DNA of 64,000 nt, taken from positions 82,933 to 146,932 of the forward strand of contig NZ_BJYM01000015.1 in the NCBI RefSeq assembly GCF_007991515.1, given 5' to 3'. Position numbers and translations under genes: made by a program. This document shows, one piece after another, positions 52,799 to 62,464 of the stretch (positions are counted from its first letter, which is position 1; each line of letters opens with the position of its first letter). Origin of the DNA: Oceanobacillus sojae. Its GTDB lineage: Bacteria; Bacillota; Bacilli; Bacillales; Amphibacillaceae. A model generated the notes under the pieces. That model was not told the origin of the DNA. It saw only the letters and a program-made list of their open reading frames with translations, and ran no database searches.

Positions 52799-55111
52799 TC
52801 AATGATCACGTAATATCAAATAGTCTAACAGCTGATAAAAGAAGGGAATGTCCGGAAGCTTTGCTAATTCTTTTCTCGCTTCCAGGTAGTGTTTCCACAT
52901 TTCCTTCTGCGCCTCTTCTTTTCCCAGAATAGAAACAAAGGTCGAGCTATTGTTCCGTTGATCCTGGCCTGGATGTTTACCTAACAGCTTCGCATCACCT
53001 GTTATATCCAATAAATCATCCTTAATTTGAAAGGCAATCCCCGCGTGATAAGCTAACTCCTTAACGGCCTGCTTACGCTCATCGGACTCTCCGGCAATAA
53101 TAAGCGGCATCATCAGCGCTGCTTCAAATCCGAGGCTGGTCTTATAAACCGATAATTGCCTTAACTCGCTGAGTGCTAAGGAGCTTCCTTTAGCATGCAG
53201 ATCAAAGAATTGGCCCTGACACATTTTTTGCGTTGTCCGGGTGGAGTAAGCAATAAGCTCCAAAAGCCGATTGGGATCTTGATGCTTGATAACAGCCTGT
53301 TCCTCTACTGCACGCTGTGTTAACCAGAGCCCGGTCAGTTCAGCTGTTGCATGGTTATACTTTTCATGTAATGTCTGCTTGCCCCTTCTTGCAGAAGCAT
53401 TATCCTGGGATGGCAAATCATCAAAAATTAGGGAGGCTGTATGCATAAATTCTACTGATTTTGCTAATGGCAAGATTAAATTATCGGGAAGCTGAAGCCC
53501 TTCCTTTGCCATGATCCATGTCATAATCGGGCGTAAACGCTTGGCATTGCCTGACAGGCTGTAGTTTGCTGCTTCTTTTAATGCATTTCCCTTCGATTCA
53601 AAGGTAAGGTGCTCTTCAAGTTGTTCTTTTATATCTTTCATTTTAGATACGAACTGTATCTTTAATTGCTTATTTTGTTTTAATGTATCTAAAAATTGAT
53701 CGCGAATCCATTTATCAAAGAATGCCACATTGTGACTGCGGTTTACTATTTTTTCTAAAGCTTTGTCAAAATCCGCATCAAAGGAAAATTGCTCTTTGAA
53801 AGCCTGATAACATTCTTTTCCTAATCTTGCCTTCAGACGCTTCAGACCATTAATCGCCCGGTCCAAAATAATATCTCTTATCTCTGTCTTTCCCGGATAA
53901 AGCGTATGGATAAAGTAATAAATAACGGACCAATACATGGCAAAGGGATTTATTAAGCCTGTATCCTGTTTACTATACGTAACAAAATACGTGTATGGCG
54001 TTACATTATTATTTGCAAGATCTTCCTCTAAATCTGTTAAATCATCAGCAAGCTGGTTATATATCCCATAATAAAACATATTTGTTTCTATATTTTCGAC
54101 CTCTGAAAAAGGTTTAAAAGAACGGATAATCAGCCTTGAGGAAGCTGATTTTAAAATAACGGATGTATACAGTTCTTCATTTGTATAATTGTTATTATCT
54201 AACCGCTTTTGCCGGTCCAGTTCCTGTGCTTCGAAAAATAAATAAGCATTTTCCAGGAAAATCTGTCTATTTTCTTCCGGCTGACATGACTTTAAATAAT
54301 GAAATGCTTCTGACAGTTCCTCGTGCACTGTAGAAATGAAATCCCAATGCTTATTCTGCCAGTCATCCGCTTTTACTGGAAGCACTTCCCCTGTTAATAA
54401 TGTTTGCCGGATAAAATAAGCAAAGGACTTCTTCTCAGCTGCTGTTAACATATCCGCATCGAGAACATCATCAATCAATGGATATGTCAAACCATAATAA
54501 TAGCCTGTACAAACAGCCTGATCTAACAGCTTCCTTCTTGTTTCTTTGGACAGCTCGTCATCCAATTCTTCAAATTCATGCATGACGATCCCGGCTATAA
54601 TTTTCATTATTTTTCTTTTCGCTTCATTTTTATCTAATCCATCAGGAAGTATTGCTGAAACATGCTTCAGTTTATCGGATACCCAAAAGAAAACCTCTTC
54701 CAATGATTCTTTTTCTGCCATTTGATACAGCTCTGTAACATGGAAAGGTACTTGCTGTTCCTTACTATTCAAATAATTTTTAACACCTTCTGTAACAACA
54801 GCTATTCTTTTCTGCATTGCTTCCGAAGTAATATCTCTGCCAAGGTCGCGAAAATAGATATATGAAATACTACGCTCCAAATAGGAATCAAGCTGACCCG
54901 TTTTTGTAAGCTGGGAAATAAATGTTTTGCCCGGCTGATGCTTCCAATTATCGATATTTATCCAGTTTCTCTTTTTCGTCTGTTGATAATTATGAAGCGT
55001 CTCTATCAAGTTTGAAGCAAAGTCCTCTTGCTGTATTTGAGCTTGCAAGGCTTGAAAATACCCTTTTGCCTGCTCCTGCTTTATCTGAAAATAATCTTTA
55101 TCCATTAACAT
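52799..55111 (-). CDS. Large two-part isoprenoid synthase: N-terminal terpene-synthase-like domain fused to trans-prenyltransferase
   Basis: The 770-residue protein has a C-terminal trans-polyprenyl synthase (about 495-770): GNAKRLRPIMTW, first Asp-rich motif DDLPSQD (about 563) with RRGKQT, and second motif DDLLDITGD (about 699). The N-terminal about 460 residues also hold two Asp-rich stretches, LIDDVLDAD (about 212) and NQLADDLTDLEEDLANN (about 352), and are helical throughout, so a second isoprenoid-synthase or terpene-cyclase-like fold is likely. Typical polyprenyl synthases have about 300-350 residues. It could make a prenyl diphosphate and cyclise it. This two-domain reading is inference; no partner genes lie nearby except an EutH-like permease upstream. 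Confidence 0.75.
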   Translation of the reverse strand: MLMDKDYFQIKQEQAKGYFQALQAQIQQEDFASNLIETLHNYQQTKKRNWINIDNWKHQPGKTFISQLTKTGQLDSYLERSISYIYFRDLGRDITSEAMQKRIAVVTEGVKNYLNSKEQQVPFHVTELYQMAEKESLEEVFFWVSDKLKHVSAILPDGLDKNEAKRKIMKIIAGIVMHEFEELDDELSKETRRKLLDQAVCTGYYYGLTYPLIDDVLDADMLTAAEKKSFAYFIRQTLLTGEVLPVKADDWQNKHWDFISTVHEELSEAFHYLKSCQPEENRQIFLENAYLFFEAQELDRQKRLDNNNYTNEELYTSVILKSASSRLIIRSFKPFSEVENIETNMFYYGIYNQLADDLTDLEEDLANNNVTPYTYFVTYSKQDTGLINPFAMYWSVIYYFIHTLYPGKTEIRDIILDRAINGLKRLKARLGKECYQAFKEQFSFDADFDKALEKIVNRSHNVAFFDKWIRDQFLDTLKQNKQLKIQFVSKMKDIKEQLEEHLTFESKGNALKEAANYSLSGNAKRLRPIMTWIMAKEGLQLPDNLILPLAKSVEFMHTASLIFDDLPSQDNASARRGKQTLHEKYNHATAELTGLWLTQRAVEEQAVIKHQDPNRLLELIAYSTRTTQKMCQGQFFDLHAKGSSLALSELRQLSVYKTSLGFEAALMMPLIIAGESDERKQAVKELAYHAGIAFQIKDDLLDITGDAKLLGKHPGQDQRNNSSTFVSILGKEEAQKEMWKHYLEARKELAKLPDIPFFYQLLDYLILRDH

Positions 55112-55255
55112 GCTCCGCCCTCATTTTTTTCTAAGTAATTAAGTATATCATGAAGCCGGACTTTTAATTACTGATTGCGCAAAAAATTAACGGGAACTTT
55201 ACATTAGCACGAAAAACAAACTAGTTTTCACCTGAAAAAATTATTCACTTTCCGC

Positions 55256-56455
55256 TTACTGTTCATCCTCTTTCTCTAGCTGAACAGCCTTTGGAACAGA
55301 TAATTTAAATGCCAGATAAACAGAAAGGAAAGCTGCCACAATTTTCCCCAGCATAATCGGCAAAATTAAATTGGGCTGGAAATTGGCTGTAAATGATAAA
55401 TGATCACCAAATACAGTAGCGATACAGACAGAGAATGCAATATTTATTACCTTATCCTTGGCAGGCATGTCCTTCACCATATGGAACATCGCCAATGTAT
55501 TTGCTACGGATGCTACCAGACCCATGCTTCCGATTTCCTGCATCCCCAAAGCTTTTGCCAGCTTTTGAAGCGGTTTTGCAAATAGATTTCTGAACAAATA
55601 AATAAACGGGAATGAGCCGGCAAGCATGATGCCGATATAGCCGGCGACCTCTAGAGCTCTAAAGGTATCCTCTGAATCTGCGATGATAGGATCGAATCCC
55701 CAGCCGCCAAACACAAAGCTGAAAAAGCCTGTAAAGTGCTCCACAATGGAAAACACCAAAACTAATTTAATACCTGTATCTAAAAGTTTCCCGTAAATTA
55801 AAAAGCCTTTGATCATCTTATCTGGATACAGTCTTAAGCCTATTGCCAAAAGAAGAACAAAGATAATCAGCGGAACCATTGTAATTAGAATTTCCGAAAA
55901 GCTTAACAATAACGGGTATAAAGACGGTGCATTCGTTGAAACAGCCTCTCTGATTTCCGGTTTGGAAATGGCAATAAATAAACAAGATACCAGAATTCCT
56001 GCCGGGATGGTTAAAATTCCAGCCATCACACCCAAGGCCATATATTTATAATCCTTTTTGTTAACAAGGGCTAGTCCGACCGGTATCAAAAACGTAAGCG
56101 TCGGTCCTAAAAAATAACCGATAACCATGGCGATAATCCATGATTCCCTTGTTTCAGCCAATACGTCCGCTAATTGATAGCCTCCCATATCCACAGCAAT
56201 CATGGAGGTTGCTGCAATGGCAGAGTCAATTCCAAATTGATTAAGAAAAGGGCCGATTACCGTGGAAATAAACTGCGATAAGTAGGGGATGGAAGCCATA
56301 ATTCCAGCGCATGGAACAAATATCTGGCCAATCACATAAAAACCTTCCATAAACTCTCTTCCAAGCCCTGTCTCCGCATTTTTTATCGCTGCAAATGCAC
56401 CTATAACGGCACATGCCATAATTATATAAATAATGAAGTCACTAATAAACGCCAT
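55256..56455 (-). CDS. EutH-like permease
   Basis: The 399-residue protein is highly hydrophobic with about ten membrane helices and the EutH-family blocks SMIAVDMGGYQLA (about 87-99) and FGDHLSFTANFQPNLI (about 350). EutH is described as an ethanolamine permease. No other eut genes (eutABC) are in the window, so substrate and role are open. Starts ATG directly after a pyrimidine-rich stretch on the plus strand (purine-rich SD on the minus). Confidence 0.85.
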   Translation of the reverse strand: MAFISDFIIYIIMACAVIGAFAAIKNAETGLGREFMEGFYVIGQIFVPCAGIMASIPYLSQFISTVIGPFLNQFGIDSAIAATSMIAVDMGGYQLADVLAETRESWIIAMVIGYFLGPTLTFLIPVGLALVNKKDYKYMALGVMAGILTIPAGILVSCLFIAISKPEIREAVSTNAPSLYPLLLSFSEILITMVPLIIFVLLLAIGLRLYPDKMIKGFLIYGKLLDTGIKLVLVFSIVEHFTGFFSFVFGGWGFDPIIADSEDTFRALEVAGYIGIMLAGSFPFIYLFRNLFAKPLQKLAKALGMQEIGSMGLVASVANTLAMFHMVKDMPAKDKVINIAFSVCIATVFGDHLSFTANFQPNLILPIMLGKIVAAFLSVYLAFKLSVPKAVQLEKEDEQ

Positions 56456-56690
56456 GCTTTATGTATGCCCCTTTCTTTCTATTACCACTATTTCTTATTC
56501 ATTATATCTGCGGTTCATTTCTCCTCCCACTGGCAGTTTTCAATTATCAAATATGTAATTTTTTCTTAGTTTATTTTAAGCAGCTGATTTATTAATATTA
56601 TTTACTATACCTGTAAATTGCTTGTTTTCCAATTCCTTTTTGATATATTTCCATTCTGTAAAACGGATTCATACCAGCCTTCATAATTAT

Positions 56691-56737
56691 AAAGACCTTC
56701 TACCCCGCATTAAAACGGTATAATGTAGAAGGTCTTT
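56691..56737. terminator. Terminator after the Ca2+-type ATPase gene
   Basis: AAAGACCTTCTAC and GTAGAAGGTCTTT form a perfect 13-bp stem, six bases from the stop codon, with a T run on the minus strand. Confidence 0.85.
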
Positions 56738-56742
56738 ATCAT

Positions 56743-59397
56743 CTATTCAGCTTTTGAAGGTTTTTTAAAAAACACTTTCGCAATTTCCATACAAATTACT
56801 CCGGCTACAGCTAAACCAGTAGCGATTCCCCATTCTGTTAAACCAAATTCAGGAGGGATATTAAATACCTCTCTGGCAAATGGCAGCAGGGTAATGCAGT
56901 ATAAAACAAACCCTAATACTACAGCTCCAATTACATATTTATTCGAGAAAAAGCCTAATTTAACCGATGTCTGCGTATTCGAACGTGCTGCAAAGGTCTG
57001 CAGCGTACGTGACATAATTAATGTAGTAAATGCCATCGCTACGCCTATTTCATTTGAATGAGACAGGCCAATATAGAAGGAAATAATAACAGCAGTTGCA
57101 ATTAAAATCCCCCTTGTCAAAACAGTCTGCAGGGTACCACCGGCAAAGATCCCTTCATTAACCGGACGCGGCTTCCGCTTCATAACACCTGCTTCAGATT
57201 TCTCTACTCCGAGTGCAATCGCAGGCAGTGAATCATTTACTAAGTTTATAAACAAGAGCTGTAAGGCAGTAAATGGATTTGGCAGATTAAAGATAACAGC
57301 ATACAGAATAGCAATGATTGCGCCTAAGTTTCCTGCAAATAAATAGCCGATTGCTTTTTTTATATTATCAAATACGGTCCTTCCAACCTGAACAGCATTA
57401 ACAATAGAAACAAAATTATCATCGGTCAGAATCATTGCAGAGGAATCTTTGGATACATCTGTACCGCTTCCCATGGCAATGCCGATATCTGCCTGTTTTA
57501 AAGCAGGAGCATCATTCACTCCATCACCTGTCATTGCCGTTACCGCACCTCTTTGCTGCCAGGCGCGTACAATTCTTATTTTATTTTCAGGTGATACCCG
57601 GGCATAAACAGAAATTTGCTCAAGCTTGGCCTCTAATTCCTTATCTGACATCTTATCGAGCTCTCTTCCTGTAATGGCAATATCATTATCTCCCATCAGA
57701 CCGATATCTCTGCCGATTGCCTGTGCTGTCGTTTTATGGTCTCCTGTAATCATGATTGTCCGGATTCCTGCTGATTTGGCTTCTTCAATAGATCCATATA
57801 CAGCCTCTCTTGGCGGATCCATCATTGCCGTTAAACCGACTAATACAAAATCCTTCTCATCTTCATAAGCAATCTCCGTCTGATCTTCTGACAAACGTTT
57901 ATAACCATAAGCAAGTACACGCAATGCCTGATTGGAGAAGTCTTCATTTGCTCCCTCAAAGCGCTCAAGCAAATCATCTGTCAACGGCTGTTCTTCTTCA
58001 TCCAACAGCACATAACCGGCTCTATGGAACATGACATCCGGCCCGCCCTTAACAAATAACAGTCTTTCCCCATCAATATGATGTACAGTGGACATTAGCT
58101 TACGGTCTGAATCAAACGGGAGCTCTGCTTCTCTTGGATATTTTTTTCGTAATTCCTGATAGCTGTGAGCATGTTTATCCGCAAATTGAATTAAAGCAAC
58201 TTCTGTCGGATCTCCAATCTCCTGCTCATCCTGATTAATATAGGAATCATTACAAAGTGCTGCAATATAGACAAGTAATTTCTCAGATTTCCCCCAATCA
58301 TTGGGGTTTTCAGGTAAACGCTCATTTTTATGAAACGGTAAAAAATCATCCGTGACTGTCATCTTATTTTGTGTTAATGTGCCTGTTTTGTCCGTACAGA
58401 TAATACGTGTCGAACCAAGTGTCTCCACAGCCGGAAGCTTACGAATAATTGCATGCTGTTTTGCCATTTTATTCGTACCAACGGATAAAACAATGGTAAC
58501 AATAGATTGTAGTGCCTCGGGAATAGCTGCAACAGCAATTGCAACGGAGAACATCAAGGCATTTAATAATGCCGTTGTTGTATCAGCATCGCTGTCACCG
58601 AACCAGATGCGTGCTGCCTGAACAGCAAAAATGGCAATACATAAAATAAGGATACCGACACCAAGCTTCTTACTGAAGCTGTTTAATTTCTGCTGCAATG
58701 GTGTTTCCTTTTGCTCTGCTGTGGAAAGCATATCGGCGATTTTACCAACCTCTGTTTTACTTCCTGTTCCGGTAACAACAAAAGTACCCCGTCCATAAAC
58801 AACTAAGGAGCTGCTGTACACCATATTCAGGCGGTCTCCTAAAGCAGCTTCTTCTCCAATCACTTCGGTATGCTTTTCTACAGCCTCCGATTCGCCGGTA
58901 AGCATTCCCTCATTTACCCGTAAAGAACCGCTCTCTATCACACGTCCATCAGCAGGAACATAATCTCCTGCCTCCAGGTAGACGATATCTCCGGGAACAA
59001 GCTCCTTTGCAGCAATCGTTTTTTCTGTACCATCCCGCATAATTTTGGCTTCCGGTGCGGACATATCCCGCAATGCTTCCAGTGAGCTTTCTGCTTTTCT
59101 CGTCTGTACTACGCTGATCACAGAATTGATTAACAGTACAAGAAAAATAATAAGAGACTCTACCCATTCTCCAATTAGAATTTGTACTACGGCAGCCGCT
59201 AACAGAACAATAACCATTGGATCTTTAAAGGTCTCCAGGAAAAGCTTCCATGTCGGAACTTTTTCTTTATCCTCTATTTCATTATATCCATATTTTTCAA
59301 GCCTTGCTTTTGCTTCTTTGTTTGATAAACCCTTCTGCGAAGAATCGACTGATTCGAGAACGTCTGCTGTCTTTTTCTGATATGCTTCCATCTCCAT
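56743..59397 (-). CDS. Ca2+-type P2-type ATPase
   Basis: The 884-residue pump has the N-terminal cation-ATPase domain, TGESE (about 170), DKTGTLTQNKM (about 340, phospho-Asp), CNDSY, KGGPD (nucleotide binding) and TGDGVNDAPALK (about 620), and about ten helices. Helix 4 reads AAIPEALQS where SERCA has PEGLP, and helix 6 reads FINLVNDSLPAIALG with the Asn-x-x-Asn-Asp set. These match the PMR1/SERCA-like group of Bacillota. Ca2+ export is the likely function; the changed helix-4 motif leaves the ion open. Confidence 0.88.
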   Translation of the reverse strand: MEMEAYQKKTADVLESVDSSQKGLSNKEAKARLEKYGYNEIEDKEKVPTWKLFLETFKDPMVIVLLAAAVVQILIGEWVESLIIFLVLLINSVISVVQTRKAESSLEALRDMSAPEAKIMRDGTEKTIAAKELVPGDIVYLEAGDYVPADGRVIESGSLRVNEGMLTGESEAVEKHTEVIGEEAALGDRLNMVYSSSLVVYGRGTFVVTGTGSKTEVGKIADMLSTAEQKETPLQQKLNSFSKKLGVGILILCIAIFAVQAARIWFGDSDADTTTALLNALMFSVAIAVAAIPEALQSIVTIVLSVGTNKMAKQHAIIRKLPAVETLGSTRIICTDKTGTLTQNKMTVTDDFLPFHKNERLPENPNDWGKSEKLLVYIAALCNDSYINQDEQEIGDPTEVALIQFADKHAHSYQELRKKYPREAELPFDSDRKLMSTVHHIDGERLLFVKGGPDVMFHRAGYVLLDEEEQPLTDDLLERFEGANEDFSNQALRVLAYGYKRLSEDQTEIAYEDEKDFVLVGLTAMMDPPREAVYGSIEEAKSAGIRTIMITGDHKTTAQAIGRDIGLMGDNDIAITGRELDKMSDKELEAKLEQISVYARVSPENKIRIVRAWQQRGAVTAMTGDGVNDAPALKQADIGIAMGSGTDVSKDSSAMILTDDNFVSIVNAVQVGRTVFDNIKKAIGYLFAGNLGAIIAILYAVIFNLPNPFTALQLLFINLVNDSLPAIALGVEKSEAGVMKRKPRPVNEGIFAGGTLQTVLTRGILIATAVIISFYIGLSHSNEIGVAMAFTTLIMSRTLQTFAARSNTQTSVKLGFFSNKYVIGAVVLGFVLYCITLLPFAREVFNIPPEFGLTEWGIATGLAVAGVICMEIAKVFFKKPSKAE

Positions 59398-59766
59398 AGC
59401 TCCCTGCCTGTTCGTTTTTTAGTTATCTGATGCTGTTATTGCTAATTCTACATGCATCATCAAATCTCATCCCTATTTTTAACGTATTTTAGCAAATTAA
59501 ACTATTTTTCTCTATTTTGAGCTATTACCTTTTTTTTATTAGATTGAAACCTGTTCACTGCAGGTAAGATGGATTCTTTACAATATCTTCACATTCTTTT
59601 GGACTCTCAAAATAAATCAACTTACTTACTCTGCTGCTATGAAAGTAATTATATACTTATTTTTTCTTTAAAGCTTGTAAAATTACACAAAAGGAAACAT
59701 CGCAACTTTAGAAAACCTATGTAGGTTTTCATTGTATCCAGTTGGGCTTATCATTTTCAGCCAATT
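59398..59766. other. Gene-free AT-rich intergenic stretch
   Basis: No gene is supported. It must hold the promoter of the Ca2+-type ATPase; the stretch near 59520-59545 is AT-rich and T-tract-laden but hexamers could not be assigned. Confidence 0.5.
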
Positions 59767-59806
59767 AAAAACTGATCTGGACGTTATTTATCTCAGATCA
59801 GTTTTT
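59767..59806. terminator. Bidirectional terminator after nrdG
   Basis: AAAACTGATCTG and CAGATCAGTTTT form a 12-bp stem followed by TTTTTT on the plus strand and, in mirror, on the minus strand, 10 bases after the nrdG stop. Confidence 0.85.
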
Positions 59807-59816
59807 TCTTGCTATA

Positions 59817-60284
59817 TCACTCTAATATATTCTTCATTTCAATAATCCGCTGATTCCGACTCCCGCGAAACGATAGGGTTAAATCCCGTTCAGCTAAAAT
59901 AAATGGACCATCCACCAGTACATCTACATATTTGAGAAGCTCCAGCTGATGCGAATTTTTATTTTCAAGCAGTTGTTCTATTGTCCAGCCCGTATATGCC
60001 CATATGTTTTTACCATGTGCTTTCAATTGTCTGGCAACATTTGCCGCAGCTTCCGCCTGGTAAAATGGATCTCCGCCGCTTAATGTAATATCTGTTAAAG
60101 GGTTCAAAGCTTCCTCAACAATCTGCTGTACACTTATTTCATTGCCATTTCGCAAATTCCATGACCTTGGATTATGACATCCTTTGCAGTAATGAGGGCA
60201 GCCAGCAAAGAATATAACCGTACGCAGTCCTTCCCCATCGACAACAGAATCATGATAGATAGACAATACTCTCGCCGTTTCCAT
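59817..60284 (-). CDS. nrdG: Anaerobic ribonucleotide reductase activating protein
   Basis: The 155-residue radical-SAM protein has the 4Fe-4S motif C-x3-C-x2-C in FAGCPHYCKGCHNP (about 28-37), preceded by VDGEGLRTVIF and followed by LSGGDPFYQ (SAM site). It forms the glycyl radical on NrdD under anoxic conditions. It overlaps the nrdD stop by one base. Typical length. Confidence 0.94.
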   Translation of the reverse strand: METARVLSIYHDSVVDGEGLRTVIFFAGCPHYCKGCHNPRSWNLRNGNEISVQQIVEEALNPLTDITLSGGDPFYQAEAAANVARQLKAHGKNIWAYTGWTIEQLLENKNSHQLELLKYVDVLVDGPFILAERDLTLSFRGSRNQRIIEMKNILE

Positions 60285-62161
60285 TAGACATGCCTCACTC
60301 TGTCATGCTCTTCAGATGCCTTAGCAGTATTCCATTTATCCATTGTTCCTACCAGATAGCCGGTAATACGCCGAATCCGGTCAAATTGCCTTTCATCGGT
60401 TATCCCGCAAGCTGGACATTCATTATCAATCATTCCTGTATAGCCACAGCTTTTGCAGCGATCGACTGGATGATTGATACTGCCATACCCGATTCCGCTC
60501 TCAGCCATCGTTTTTACAAGTGTATCGATTGCTTTTACATTTTTGCTGATATCTCCATCCACTTCGATATAAGTGATATGGCCGGCATTTGTATATGGGT
60601 GATATACTGCTTCCCGTTTTATTTTCTCCACAGCACGGATTGGGTAGTATACAGGAATATGGAAAGAGTTCGTATAATAATCTCTGTCTGTAACTCCTTC
60701 TATTCTTCCAAAATCCTTTTGATCCTGTTTCGTAAAACGGCCGCTTAAGCCTTCTGCAGGTGTTGCAATCAGCGAATAATTCAAATCATAACATTCCGAA
60801 GCCTCATCACATTTCTTCCGTAAGAAGGAAACAATCTCTTCCCCCAGCTCCTGTGCCTGCTCTGATTCTCCATGATGCTTGCCTATCAATACTTTTAAAC
60901 ACTCTGCCAGACCAATAAAACCAACGCTCAAGCTTCCCTGCTTCAGCACTTTTTCTAATCTATCTCCAGAGTTAAGCTCATCACTGCCTGTCCAGACGCC
61001 TTCTCCATGCAAGAAAGTGAAATTATTCACAAGTTTATTCGTCTGAAATAAATACCGTTCATATAATTGGCGAATGACGATTTCTGCATAATCCTCTAAT
61101 TTCTGCATAAATGCTTCCATGGTTGAAGTTGTAAGAGCTATTTTTACTAGATTAATACTGGTGAACGAAATATTTCCACGTCCTACACTGTTTTCCTCTC
61201 CATGCCGATTTGCCATAATACGTGTACGGCAGCCCATATAAGCTACTTCTGAATCAGGATTTCCTTCTTCATAATAAGCTAAGTTAAACGGTGCATCAAT
61301 AAAGCTGAAATTTGGGAAAAGCCGTTTTGCCGTTGTTTCGAGAGCTAACTGATACAAGTCATGATTTGGATCGCCTTTGTAAAAATTAACCCCTTTTTTC
61401 ATTTTAAAAATTTGAATTGGAAAAATAGGGGTCTCTCCTTTTCCCAATCCTGATTGTGTAGCTAAAAGCAGATTTTTTATAATCAGTCTTCCCTCCCTGC
61501 TTGTATCTGTCCCGTAATTAATAGACGTGAATGGAACCTGACCGCCGCTTCTGGAATGGAGGCTATTCAAATTATGTATGAATGCTTCACACGCCTGATA
61601 ACATTCCTGATCTGTTTCATTCCAAGCTAATTTCTCCAGTTCCTTTTGATCAAGGGGAAGCTGATATTGCTGTAATTTATGAAGCCGTTTTTCATAGGAT
61701 TTCTTCACATAGGGAGCCAAATCATAATCAAATGCTTGAAAACTCTGACCACCATGCTGCTGATTTTGGTTGCTTTGAAAAACAATTGCCGCCAATGCCA
61801 TCGCACTCATAATGCTTTGCGGGGATCGCATATGTCCATGCCCTGTGTTAAATCCTTTTTTCAATAATTTTCCCAAAGGGATTTGACAGCAGGTCGCTGT
61901 TCCTGTAGGCATGTAATCTAAATCATGAATATGAATATAGTTATCCTCCATTGCCTGCCTTGCTTCCGGACGCAGCATATTTTGTTTTGCATAAAATTTA
62001 GCGCTCTCACCGGCAAATTTGTTCATTTGTCCGCACGGTGATTTTCCGTCAACATTTGCATTTTCCTGGATTAAATCCTGATTAGAGCTGGATACAATAT
62101 CCTTAAAATCCTGCATTAAATCTATATTTGTGCTTGCAGGGGCTTCTTTTATTTCTACCAT
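60284..62161 (-). CDS. nrdD: Anaerobic ribonucleoside-triphosphate reductase
   Basis: The 625-residue protein has HIHDLDYMPTGTATCCQIPL (about 74-93), the substrate-site cysteines, a C-terminal zinc knuckle (RCKSCGYTGM...NECPACG, about 570-590) and the radical motif RRITGYLVGT near the C-terminus (Gly about 605). It lacks an ATP-cone at the N-terminus, as the protein starts directly with VEIKEAPAS; the shorter form (about 625 instead of 700+) may thus not be allosterically inhibited by dATP. It makes dNTPs without oxygen. NrdR boxes lie upstream. Confidence 0.94.
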   Translation of the reverse strand: MVEIKEAPASTNIDLMQDFKDIVSSSNQDLIQENANVDGKSPCGQMNKFAGESAKFYAKQNMLRPEARQAMEDNYIHIHDLDYMPTGTATCCQIPLGKLLKKGFNTGHGHMRSPQSIMSAMALAAIVFQSNQNQQHGGQSFQAFDYDLAPYVKKSYEKRLHKLQQYQLPLDQKELEKLAWNETDQECYQACEAFIHNLNSLHSRSGGQVPFTSINYGTDTSREGRLIIKNLLLATQSGLGKGETPIFPIQIFKMKKGVNFYKGDPNHDLYQLALETTAKRLFPNFSFIDAPFNLAYYEEGNPDSEVAYMGCRTRIMANRHGEENSVGRGNISFTSINLVKIALTTSTMEAFMQKLEDYAEIVIRQLYERYLFQTNKLVNNFTFLHGEGVWTGSDELNSGDRLEKVLKQGSLSVGFIGLAECLKVLIGKHHGESEQAQELGEEIVSFLRKKCDEASECYDLNYSLIATPAEGLSGRFTKQDQKDFGRIEGVTDRDYYTNSFHIPVYYPIRAVEKIKREAVYHPYTNAGHITYIEVDGDISKNVKAIDTLVKTMAESGIGYGSINHPVDRCKSCGYTGMIDNECPACGITDERQFDRIRRITGYLVGTMDKWNTAKASEEHDRVRHV

Positions 62162-62237
62162 TTTCTATGCCTCCCTATTCTTCTCCATCCATTCATTTCT
62201 TCATGTTTTCGATGTATTTCTATTTAACTTACCCAAA

Positions 62238-62280
62238 ACTATATATAGTATAACAAGATAAAAACATTACTATATATAGT
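62238..62280 (-). promoter_or_regulatory. Tandem NrdR boxes before nrdDG
   Basis: ACTATATATAGT occurs twice (62238-62249 and 62269-62280), centre-to-centre 31 bp. Sequence (C-W-A-T-A-T-A-T-W-G core) and spacing match the canonical pair of NrdR boxes, so this operon should be repressed by NrdR when dATP is high. Confidence 0.8.
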
Positions 62281-62414
62281 TAAATATTAAATGAAGATGC
62301 AAGGGAGTTCAAATGTACATTTTATGACTTTTTAAAATATCTCTATAATTTTTTGCTTTATCATTTCCGCTTCAGTTAAAAACGTTCTATAATTTCGTTT
62401 TATTATAGAAAAAC

Positions 62415-62440
62415 CTCGTAAGTCTGCGAATACTTACGAG
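62415..62440. terminator. Terminator between nrdD promoter region and TraB-like gene
   Basis: CTCGTAAGT and ACTTACGAG form a 9-bp stem with T runs on both strands, just after the stop of the minus-strand lipoprotein gene. Confidence 0.85.
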
Positions 62441-62464
62441 ATTTTTGAATATTTTAGATCTGAT

